Shown: positions 6,776 to 14,577 of the stretch, piece after piece | Position numbering within the stretch: position 1 is the first letter of the stretch | Layout of the letters: each line of letters starts with the position of its first letter | Source: Aquimarina megaterium XH134 | Lineage (GTDB): Bacteria; Bacteroidota; Bacteroidia; Flavobacteriales; Flavobacteriaceae | Direction of reading: 5' to 3' | Length of the DNA: 64,000 nucleotides | NCBI RefSeq assembly: GCF_000520975.1 | Contig: NZ_JACB01000042.1 | Coordinates: 1-64,000 of the forward strand | Notes under the pieces: model-generated | What the model was told of the DNA's origin: nothing | Seen by the model: the letters and a program-made list of their open reading frames with translations, nothing else | Database searches by the model: none | Program-made: the position numbers and the translations under genes

Positions 6776-7651
6776 ATGATAAGAAAAAATAGAATTGTCA
6801 TTGTGCTGTTACTGTTTATGTCGGTAGCAGGTATTTCACAAACAGAAAATCCAGAGCTTTCTAAGAAAGAAAAAAGAAAAAACAGACCTGCTTATATAGG
6901 GTTTACAGCGGGACTAGGGAAATCATCTTTTAGAGATTTTGCAACCTCTCCACTTTTTTATAAAGGTACACCAAGAAACATAGTGCTATCATATACTAAA
7001 GCTGATATAGAAAGAGAATCCGAAATTGGAGCATCCTACCTTTTTGGGCAGTTCCACAATAACTTTAATAGCCATTCCCAAAGTAGTAAGCTACATAGTG
7101 TATCCTTGTTCTATTCTAGGTTATACAGGTTAAACATGCTTAGTTCTCCTAAGTTAAATGTAAAAGTGGGTGGATTATTTAATACCACTACTAATTTTAG
7201 AACGAATGAAGGATTTGGTAATAACGGAGTAGGAGTCGAAATTATTCCAACTCTATTTGGCTCTGTTAAAATCGAAAAAGATATAAGCCGTAAAGAAGAA
7301 AAGAGTAAAAAATTCTTATTTATTAAATATAAACTAAAGAAAAGAACAAGGAATTTGGCATTTAGGCTAAATGTCGGATTGGTTAATAGCTCATTTCGAA
7401 ATGGATATGTGTATAATGGGCAATCTGGCTTGTTAAACGAAGCAAATATATTTGATGAGTATGAGTTCGATATATTTTCTGGGTTTAGGGTGAATAGTTC
7501 TTTAGACTATACAATTTCGCTTCAGAACAAAAATGCATTACGATTTTCGTATGTATGGGATGCGTATAAAACAGGGGGAGATTTTGATAAATTCGAGATG
7601 TCTGCCCATCTTTTAAAACTCACTTTTCTATTTAATACCAATAATAAGTAA
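6776..7651 (+). CDS. Exported protein, probably an outer-membrane beta-barrel
   Basis: A signal peptide (hydrophobic core at about 7-18, then ISQ) opens this 291-residue protein. After a Lys-rich linker it shows repeated amphipathic strands with aromatic ends (YIGFTAGLG, VSLFYSRLYR, LNVKVGGLF, AFRLNVGLV, RFSYVWDAY) and finishes with LLKLTFLF, which resembles a closing barrel strand. No named family is recognised. Its stop overlaps the start of the S41 peptidase gene by one base (TAATG), so the two are very likely co-translated and may work together at the outer membrane. Confidence 0.7.
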   Translation: MIRKNRIVIVLLLFMSVAGISQTENPELSKKEKRKNRPAYIGFTAGLGKSSFRDFATSPLFYKGTPRNIVLSYTKADIERESEIGASYLFGQFHNNFNSHSQSSKLHSVSLFYSRLYRLNMLSSPKLNVKVGGLFNTTTNFRTNEGFGNNGVGVEIIPTLFGSVKIEKDISRKEEKSKKFLFIKYKLKKRTRNLAFRLNVGLVNSSFRNGYVYNGQSGLLNEANIFDEYEFDIFSGFRVNSSLDYTISLQNKNALRFSYVWDAYKTGGDFDKFEMSAHLLKLTFLFNTNNK

Positions 7652-8652
7652 TGAGAAAGTTATATAGTATATTATTAATAAGTCTATCTCTTATCTCTTG
7701 TGAGAAAGCACTTTTTGAAAACGACCTGGCCTCTACAAATCCAAAAGATAATTTTGAATATCTATGGAACGAATGCAATGAAAAATATTCCTATTTTGAT
7801 GTAAAAAATATTGATTGGGATGTTGTAAAATCTGAATATGCTGCCAAAATTTATGATGGAATGAGTGAGGATTCCCTATTTAACGTATTGGGAGGAATGT
7901 TAACAGAATTAAGAGATGATCATACGAATCTAATATCTAACTTTAATGTCTCTACTTTTAGAGTAGATTACCTGGGGCAGGATAATTTTGACTGGCGTAT
8001 CATCGAGGACCACTATTTAAATCGGGACTATTATGTTACAGGGCCATTTTTGCATAATTTTCTTGACAATAAAGAAATAGGATACGTACGGTTTCCCTCT
8101 TTTCCTGGTACTGTAGATGCCGATAACCTAAATTTTGTTCTAAACAGATATAAAAATACAAAAGGATTAATCTTAGATATGCGAGAAAACGGAGGAGGAG
8201 CTGTAACCGATATTTTTGCAATTTTAAGCCGTTTTGTAGAGCGCAAAACACTGGTTAACTATTCTAGAATAAAAAGTGGCCCAGGGCGAAATGATTTTTC
8301 TGCAGCAGAGCCGGTATATGTCTCTCCATATAGTGGAATACGATATAAAAATAAGATTGTCGTATTAGTAGATCGGGGAACATATAGTGCCGGTTCATTT
8401 TTCTCACTTGCGACCAAAGCGCTTCCAAATATTACACTTATTGGGGATACTACAGGCGGGGGACTTGGCCTACCCAATGGCGGACAATTGCCTAATGGTT
8501 GGACCTATAGATTCTCTATTACACAAGCATTAACATTAGATAAGAATCCTGATTACGAAAATGGAGTTCCACCAGATATTGAAGCCTTGATAGATTGGAG
8601 TGATTTGACAAAAGATGAAGTTCTGGAGCGTGCAATTTTAGAACTACAATAA
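7651..8652 (+). CDS. S41 family peptidase, lipoprotein
   Basis: A 333-residue C-terminal-processing-type serine peptidase. The signal peptide ends in a lipobox (SLISC, Cys17), so the protein is probably anchored in the periplasm or outer membrane. The peptidase core is at about 135-315: GYVRFPSF, GLILDMRENGGG (about 174-183) and GTYSAGS with the likely nucleophile Ser246, followed by IGDTTGGG. No PDZ domain is obvious between the N-terminal helical part and the core, as in short flavobacterial S41 lipoproteins. It overlaps the preceding barrel-like gene by one base. The substrate is unknown. Confidence 0.9.
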   Translation: MRKLYSILLISLSLISCEKALFENDLASTNPKDNFEYLWNECNEKYSYFDVKNIDWDVVKSEYAAKIYDGMSEDSLFNVLGGMLTELRDDHTNLISNFNVSTFRVDYLGQDNFDWRIIEDHYLNRDYYVTGPFLHNFLDNKEIGYVRFPSFPGTVDADNLNFVLNRYKNTKGLILDMRENGGGAVTDIFAILSRFVERKTLVNYSRIKSGPGRNDFSAAEPVYVSPYSGIRYKNKIVVLVDRGTYSAGSFFSLATKALPNITLIGDTTGGGLGLPNGGQLPNGWTYRFSITQALTLDKNPDYENGVPPDIEALIDWSDLTKDEVLERAILELQ

Positions 8653-8714
8653 GGCATGATTGTAATCATGTTTCCAGCTTAGATTTACAAGTTATAAAAC
8701 ATAACGAAAGAAGA

Positions 8715-8747
8715 AAACAGTCACATTATAGTGACTGTTTTTTGTTT
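8715..8747 (+). terminator. Terminator after the S41 peptidase gene
   Basis: AAACAGTCAC pairs perfectly with GTGACTGTTT across a 6-base loop and a T-rich stretch follows. It resembles the hairpins of the Rhs island, and the preceding bases (AAACATAACGAAA) resemble those at 6167 as well. Confidence 0.8.
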
Positions 8748-8764
8748 TCACTTCTATTTAAAGT

Positions 8765-9106
8765 TTATTGATCGGTTACTTTTTGTACCCTCTCTATAGA
8801 ATCATTTTTAGAAAGCGAAAGCCGAACAATACTATCCTCTAATGCGATTAAATTATGCATGATGCTAGGCTCCAGAGAAATTAGATCTCCTTTTTTAAGC
8901 ATATGTTCGGTATTGTCGACTCCAAAATTAATTTCACCTTCAAAAATAGAAACAGTAATAGGGAATGGGGTTTTATGACTTTTCATTTCCTGTCCTTTTT
9001 TAAAAACGATCCTAATTTCTTTGGTCGCATCATTTTCTATTAATTTGGTGATGACAGGTTTTGTATCCCCGTAGGTAAGATCCTTGAGTAATGAGGTTAA
9101 TTGCAT
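8765..9106 (-). CDS. Cupin domain protein
   Basis: A 113-residue single-domain cupin. The pattern is IRIVFKKGQEMKSHKTPFP (a weak form of the first metal-binding motif), then VSIFEGEINFGV, then LKKGDLISLEPSIMHNLIAL with the second-motif Pro and His. The first motif has only one clear His, so metal binding may be altered. Small cupins of this form are often sensors or isomerases; the substrate cannot be told. It is transcribed away from the ferredoxin gene and converges on the S41 peptidase gene. Confidence 0.8.
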   Translation of the reverse strand: MQLTSLLKDLTYGDTKPVITKLIENDATKEIRIVFKKGQEMKSHKTPFPITVSIFEGEINFGVDNTEHMLKKGDLISLEPSIMHNLIALEDSIVRLSLSKNDSIERVQKVTDQ

Positions 9107-9218
9107 AGTAATTGTTTTTTATACAACAAAACTAATGATATTCTTCTGCTTGTTTTATGAGTTAAATCATAAGGTAAAGTAAACTCCTAATCGTAATTTG
9201 CAGGCATAATCAAATATA

Positions 9219-9536
9219 ATGTATACGATAAATGTCATAGATACTATTGGGGAAGCTCATCTTTTAGAGTTTAAAAAATTTGAGTATCGTAACCTTATGG
9301 AGTTATTAGTAAACAGGCTACATGATGAAATAGGAGATTGTAAGGGTAGAGGACTATGTGGTACCTGTCATATTCGGGTACATTCATCTAATACTACAAT
9401 GCAATTTTTTGAAGGACTAGAAGAGAATATATTAAAAAATCAATTAGACTATTATCCCAACAGTAGATTGGCCTGCCAAATTCTTTTAGACGAACATATT
9501 GATATGATGCAAATAGAAATTATAGGAGGGGATTAA
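9219..9536 (+). CDS. [2Fe-2S] ferredoxin
   Basis: A 105-residue ferredoxin-fold protein with cluster ligands C41, C47, C50 and C86 (C-X5-C-X2-C...C), the spacing of the adrenodoxin/vertebrate-type ferredoxins. The loop GDCKGRGLCGTCHIRV is typical. It would carry single electrons in the cytosol. Its partner is not evident: the neighbours are a cupin (divergent) and a secreted beta-helix protein (convergent). Confidence 0.9.
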   Translation: MYTINVIDTIGEAHLLEFKKFEYRNLMELLVNRLHDEIGDCKGRGLCGTCHIRVHSSNTTMQFFEGLEENILKNQLDYYPNSRLACQILLDEHIDMMQIEIIGGD

Positions 9537-9621
9537 CTCTAGTTACCGGCATGTTAAAATGCTGGCAACTAAAACTATACGTTTTTACCATATCCAAGGT
9601 AATCCCAAATTTATAAAGTGT

Positions 9622-11520
9622 TTATTCCAAACTAAATATTTCCCAATTGCTTTTTCCGCCTTTTGATACTTTATATCCATTACCAAATTTTCTGTATATA
9701 TCTGTTTCCCCATTATTATCAAGATCTGCAGAAAATAAGTTTTCTCTTTTTTCGCTACTAGTATTTAACACCTGCCAATTATTTCCAGAAGTATAGTCTG
9801 CGTAAAACCATTTCACTTCGTTAGATACAAATACATCTGTTGTTATATTACTATTGAAATTTCCTGTTAGTAATTGACTTAGGTCATAATCAGATGACCC
9901 TATCTCGATCCAGGTTGTTTTTGCTCCTTTAGAGATAGACCAATTTGTACCATTAGATTTAAAAGTATCGGTTTTACCATCTCCATCAAAATCACCAAAT
10001 TTTAGGTTTGTAAGGTTATAAGATGGTGAGTAGTTAACTTTTTCCCATCCAACTATTGGAGAATATGCTATTTGCCAATCATTACCTGTAGTAGAAAAAA
10101 TATCGGTTTTGCCATCTCCGTTAAAATCGGCTATTTTCAAATTATTTGGTTGATAACCAGAACCACCCAGGTCGACCCATTTATACTTATCGAATTCTGC
10201 TCTGATATGCATTGTTTCTGGTTTCGGATAATTTATGGTATACCACCTGTTATTTCTGTTTACAAAAATTTCGGATCTTCCATTTCCATCAAAATCACCG
10301 CATCCAACTTGCATCATATTTAAAATACTAGCTCCTGTGTTCATCATAGGTAAATAAGTGATATCTGAAACATTGTGATGATAGTTTTCTGGAAAAATAT
10401 GACCTTTTACATATCCGCCATAAGAATTATTAAAAGCAAAAACATTAGTGCCATCAGCCAATCTGCTTGCATCAATAGCAAATACATCTCCCATGTTATC
10501 ATATACAAATTTGTTTTTTTCTGCTAAGAACATGATTTCAGGAATACCCCGAATTAAAATATTTCGTGCTGTTTGTGGGCTATTTATAAAAGTATTATGA
10601 TGTACATAAAAAAAGGAACCTGCTATTTTATAGGAGTCTCCTTCGCCGCCAAAATCTTGTCCACCGTGTACATCTATATTAGGATGAACATTATTTCCTC
10701 GTATTTCATTATATGAGAACTCATAACCACTTCCTTTGTGTCCGCTACAGGTAATATCGTGCCTGTTTTTATCAAAAATATTATGCGTTACCAGAGAAAA
10801 AGCAGCTTCTCCACCTATAGCAACTCCATATCCATAATCACTTTGTCTATTGTTGTGAAAATGATTGTGCTTTATGATGATTTTATTATTTACATTTTTT
10901 TCTACACCTATGGCATAATACGGAAAATCATAAAGTTCGCAATTATCGATAACTACATTTTCGGATGCATTAGCGATGTTTATCCCTTTTTTAACTTTTA
11001 ATCTGGCTCTGTTACTTTCTATATTTCCATAAGGCCCTTGAAATCGAATTCCTGTAATTCGTACTCCAGAAGATTGGATAACCAAAATTGGAAGATGAGA
11101 TGAATAACTGTTGTTTACCCATTGACTAGGACTTGTAGTAGCATTTACAAGACCGTAAGCATCGGTTTTTATAAGAGCACCACATTTTTCGTGTATTCCT
11201 CTGCCACTTGCCAAAGTGATCGATTTGTTAATGACTATTGTATCAAACTCCGCAACATTAATAGTAGCGTTGTCTTCTATATAAATAATATTACCATCGA
11301 CTGCTTGATGAATAGCATCTTTCAATTCACTCAAGTTTTTTACCCTAAAATTGGCATTGTTACTATCAATAGGATCATTGTTTGGTATTGCTGTAGAGCA
11401 GCTGTTTAACGATTTTGTGTGTGAATCCTGTTCTGTAAAATCATCACTTTTAGAACATCCTATTAGTGTTAGAGTCAGTATTACTAAGTTGATTGTTTTT
11501 ATTACCCCTGATAGTTTCAT
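9622..11520 (-). CDS. Secreted lipoprotein: right-handed beta-helix plus FG-GAP/VCBS repeats
   Basis: The 632 residues begin with a lipoprotein signal (LTLIGC, Cys22). Residues of about 55-380 form a parallel beta-helix with repeated NN/HN rungs (VIIDNCELYDF, IIIKHNHFHNN, VTHNIFDKNRHDI, GYEFSYNEI) and a DVHGG motif, as in pectate-lyase-like carbohydrate-active folds. The C-terminal third holds FG-GAP/VCBS-type repeats with Ca-binding signatures DFDGNGRSEIF, DFNGDGKTDIF, DFDGDGKTDTF and DLDNNGETDIY at roughly 407, 464, 509 and 598. It may bind or cleave a polysaccharide at the cell surface. I cannot assign a lyase family, and no SusC/SusD pair is nearby. Confidence 0.8.
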   Translation of the reverse strand: MKLSGVIKTINLVILTLTLIGCSKSDDFTEQDSHTKSLNSCSTAIPNNDPIDSNNANFRVKNLSELKDAIHQAVDGNIIYIEDNATINVAEFDTIVINKSITLASGRGIHEKCGALIKTDAYGLVNATTSPSQWVNNSYSSHLPILVIQSSGVRITGIRFQGPYGNIESNRARLKVKKGINIANASENVVIDNCELYDFPYYAIGVEKNVNNKIIIKHNHFHNNRQSDYGYGVAIGGEAAFSLVTHNIFDKNRHDITCSGHKGSGYEFSYNEIRGNNVHPNIDVHGGQDFGGEGDSYKIAGSFFYVHHNTFINSPQTARNILIRGIPEIMFLAEKNKFVYDNMGDVFAIDASRLADGTNVFAFNNSYGGYVKGHIFPENYHHNVSDITYLPMMNTGASILNMMQVGCGDFDGNGRSEIFVNRNNRWYTINYPKPETMHIRAEFDKYKWVDLGGSGYQPNNLKIADFNGDGKTDIFSTTGNDWQIAYSPIVGWEKVNYSPSYNLTNLKFGDFDGDGKTDTFKSNGTNWSISKGAKTTWIEIGSSDYDLSQLLTGNFNSNITTDVFVSNEVKWFYADYTSGNNWQVLNTSSEKRENLFSADLDNNGETDIYRKFGNGYKVSKGGKSNWEIFSLE

Positions 11521-11850
11521 GAAAAAATGACTTTATGTTTATACTGTATCGAAAATGTTTAAATGAATTTGCTGTATATGTATGTGTCATAGCAAAGCAA
11601 AATGTTACTGTATAGCATGAAAATAATTTCTTAATCTATATGGTTACGGAAGAACAGTAAAACAATTATGCGTGCATAATAAATTAATAAGATTAATCGA
11701 TTAGTAAAAGGTTAATTTTTCTTTTTGAAATCTCCAACAGATTGTTATCCAAATTAAGATTCTATTAAATAGAAAATTGCTTCTGTTTTTTGTTTGATCA
11801 TTCCTATAATTTCGTGAAAATCATCTAATACTAACTTAAACAAAACTCAC
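11521..11850. other. Divergent intergenic region between the beta-helix protein and PhoD
   Basis: The 330 bases are AT-rich with no gene. A perfect palindrome TAATCGATTA lies at 11694-11703 and a weak promoter-like TATAATTTCG at about 11806-11815 is 35 bases before phoD. Nothing else stands out. Confidence 0.4.
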
Positions 11851-14040
11851 ATGAAATTATTCTTACAAAAACTAATGGTGTTATTTTTTATAACACAATG
11901 TTTCTATGCTCAACATATAGAAACCAGGTTAACAAAAATTGATCGTACCACCAATAACAAAGCTATCGATGATTATTTTGATGCCAACCTTGCTCCCTTT
12001 TATCATGGGGTTGCATCTGGAGATCCATTAGAAGATGCTGTTATTATCTGGACAAGAGTTACAACAAACGATGCTTCGGTACCTGTACGTTGGACAATAG
12101 CAACGGATTCAAAAATGACTCAAATCGTAAAACAAGGCCAGGTAATTACTAATCAGAATAAAGATTATACAGTTAAGATTGATGTAAAGGATCTGGATGC
12201 TTTTAGAACGTATTATTACCAATTTGAAGCGCTGGGAATAAAATCAATTATTGGTAAAACGAGAACTGCTCCGGCAAAAGAAGATCTTGTAAATAATCTA
12301 AGATTTGCTGTAGTATCATGCTCTAATTATCAAAATGGATATTTTAATGCATATAATCAGATTGCAAGTCGTAGTGATATCGATGCAGTTATTCATCTTG
12401 GAGATTATATTTATGAATACGAGTCCGGAGGATATGGATACAGCGACGAAATAGGGCGAGGGCACCTTCCTGAAAATGAAATTATTACGCTAGACGATTA
12501 TCGTGTGCGCTACTCTTATTACCGATTAGATCCAATGCTTCGTAATGTTCATCAACAACATCCTTTTATTAATATTTGGGATGACCATGAGTTTGCAAAT
12601 GATGCTAATAAATATGGAGCACAAAATCACAGTCCTGAAACAGAAGGTAGCTGGGAGGTAAGAAAAAATAATGCCCATAAAGCCTATTTCGAATGGATGC
12701 CTGTTCGTGCCAATACAATAGAACAATACAGGTTATATCGTACCATATCTTATGGTAAACTTATGGATCTTATTATGTTGGATACTCGTATTGAAGGTAG
12801 GGATACCCAGGTAAATAGTTCAAAAAACCTGATCAGTGCGGCGGCTTCTAATAGAGAATTTAAGCAATATGCTAAAAATGTTATTGCTAAAAAAGACCTT
12901 ACGAATAAGGAAGATGTAAAAGAAATTTTGACCACTGTGCTTCCGATGATACTTACAATATCAAATGATTCAAAGAAAAATCAGGTTGGATTATCCAAAG
13001 AAGAATTTAAGACAGTCGTGCATAGCTTTGCCGATTTTATTGTCGAGAAAAAAACTATCGGTATAGAGAGCAAACAGCAAACAGAATTAGAAGCATTACT
13101 AAGAAAAGGCGTAGTGTATGATGAGCAATTTAATAGTAAAGAAAATAAAGCTACCTATAAATCGATACTTGGATCAGAACAATTTGATTGGCTAACAGAT
13201 CAGTTGTCAATTTCTACTGCAAAATGGAGAATTATTGGGAACCAGGTAATGGTGATGCCATGGAATGGAGTACCTTCTAATGATGCCTGGGACGGATATG
13301 CAGAAGAAAGAGATAGGTTATTAAACTATGTAAAAACAAATGCTATAACTAATGTAGTGGTTCTTACAGGGGATATTCATAGTACTTTTGCCGGAGAAAT
13401 TAGATATAAAGGCGAATGTGAAATGTGTGAGTTTGTAGTTCCTAGTATTACATCACAGAACTTAGATTTTTTAGGTGGATTTGCCTCTGGAGTAGTAGAA
13501 TTCTATACAAAATTACTGAATAAACATATCAAAGATGTAGATATGGATAACCACGGATATTTTGTGCTGGATGTCACAGAAAATAAGGTGCAGGCAGATT
13601 GGTTTGATATCGATGATTTGTCAAAACCTGTTATCGGCGAAAAAAGATCAAGAAGCTGGTATGTAAGTACTAATGATTGTAGAATAAAAGAAGCTTCAAA
13701 CGCAGCTGTAGCAACAACCAGAAGTGTACACCAAGAACTATCTAACACCAAAGAACCTACGATAGAAACTCCTAAAGAAGATTTTATAGTAATAGGAGTG
13801 TACCCAAATCCAATGGAAAATGAAGGGAATATTCATTATTTAGTTAATAAACCAATTTCCAAACTGCTCATTTCTCTTTATGATATAAACGGAAAGCGAA
13901 TACAGCAACTGCAAAATCAACAAGTGGCCAAAGGGATTTATAACCTGGCTTTTGATGTAAGCAATGTTAAAAAGGGAAATTATGTGGTGGTTATTGAAGC
14001 AGGAAACATAAAGACAAGTAGAAAGATCATAATTAGATAA
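11851..14040 (+). CDS. phoD: PhoD-like alkaline phosphatase with type IX sorting domain
   Basis: A 729-residue secreted phosphomonoesterase or phosphodiesterase. After the signal peptide comes the PhoD N-terminal beta domain (FYHGVASGDPLEDAVIIWTRV at about 50-70), then the metallophosphatase core: VSCSNYQNGYF, HLGDYIYE (about 182), IWDDHEFAND (about 243), LIMLDTR and GDIHSTFAG (about 507), which supply the Ca/Fe ligands of this family. The C-terminal 80 residues from VYPNP to KIIIR are a type A T9SS sorting domain, so export to the surface or medium by the type IX system is expected. An insertion of about 100 residues between the LDTR and GDIH motifs is longer than in minimal PhoD. It would supply phosphate from organic phosphoesters. 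Confidence 0.92.
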   Translation: MKLFLQKLMVLFFITQCFYAQHIETRLTKIDRTTNNKAIDDYFDANLAPFYHGVASGDPLEDAVIIWTRVTTNDASVPVRWTIATDSKMTQIVKQGQVITNQNKDYTVKIDVKDLDAFRTYYYQFEALGIKSIIGKTRTAPAKEDLVNNLRFAVVSCSNYQNGYFNAYNQIASRSDIDAVIHLGDYIYEYESGGYGYSDEIGRGHLPENEIITLDDYRVRYSYYRLDPMLRNVHQQHPFINIWDDHEFANDANKYGAQNHSPETEGSWEVRKNNAHKAYFEWMPVRANTIEQYRLYRTISYGKLMDLIMLDTRIEGRDTQVNSSKNLISAAASNREFKQYAKNVIAKKDLTNKEDVKEILTTVLPMILTISNDSKKNQVGLSKEEFKTVVHSFADFIVEKKTIGIESKQQTELEALLRKGVVYDEQFNSKENKATYKSILGSEQFDWLTDQLSISTAKWRIIGNQVMVMPWNGVPSNDAWDGYAEERDRLLNYVKTNAITNVVVLTGDIHSTFAGEIRYKGECEMCEFVVPSITSQNLDFLGGFASGVVEFYTKLLNKHIKDVDMDNHGYFVLDVTENKVQADWFDIDDLSKPVIGEKRSRSWYVSTNDCRIKEASNAAVATTRSVHQELSNTKEPTIETPKEDFIVIGVYPNPMENEGNIHYLVNKPISKLLISLYDINGKRIQQLQNQQVAKGIYNLAFDVSNVKKGNYVVVIEAGNIKTSRKIIIR

Positions 14041-14061
14041 GAATACATACGATCACCTAAA

Positions 14062-14098
14062 AAAAAGAAACCCCAGACTATCTAGTCTGGGGTCTTTA
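14062..14098. terminator. Bidirectional terminator between phoD and ridA
   Basis: CCCCAGACTA pairs perfectly with TAGTCTGGGG across a 2-base gap. An A run lies on the left and T-rich sequence on the right, so it can serve both convergent genes. Confidence 0.85.
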
Positions 14099-14115
14099 CT
14101 AGTATTGAAAAAATG

Positions 14116-14496
14116 TTATTTTACAGCAATTACAGAAATCTCTACATTCACAGATTTTGGTAGAGTTAATACCGCTACAGTCTCTCTTGCAGGTGCAGTC
14201 TCTTCATTAAAATAACTGCCATATACAGCATTTACTTCAGCAAAATTATTCATGTCACTTAAAAAAATAGTGGTTTTAATCACATTTTCGAATGTCATTC
14301 CGGCTTCATCCAACACAGCTTTTAGATTCTGCATTACCTGTTTGGCTTCAGTAGTGATATCATCCAGAACTAATGCTCCTGTTTCTGGATTAATTGCAAT
14401 CTGACCTGATGTATATAATGTATTTCCGGTTAAAATAGCCTGACTATAAGGACCAATAGGAGCAGGGGCTTTGGTCGTAGTTATGATTTTTTTCAT
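14116..14496 (-). CDS. ridA: RidA family enamine/imine deaminase
   Basis: 126 residues, the usual length. It shows the family signature APAPIGPYSQAI at the N-terminus, TSGQIAINPETG, and the catalytic-site strands PARETVAVLTLPK (conserved Arg) and VEISVIAVK (conserved Glu). RidA trimers hydrolyse reactive 2-aminoacrylate-type enamines released by PLP enzymes to the matching keto acids. It lies downstream of lptD on the same strand, 81 bases away. Confidence 0.93.
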   Translation of the reverse strand: MKKIITTTKAPAPIGPYSQAILTGNTLYTSGQIAINPETGALVLDDITTEAKQVMQNLKAVLDEAGMTFENVIKTTIFLSDMNNFAEVNAVYGSYFNEETAPARETVAVLTLPKSVNVEISVIAVK

Positions 14497-14577
14497 GTGA
14501 TAGGATATAATATTAATTTATAATTTTATTGCTAATCTGAAACTTGAAAACCAGAAACTTAACTCGAAACCAGAAAA

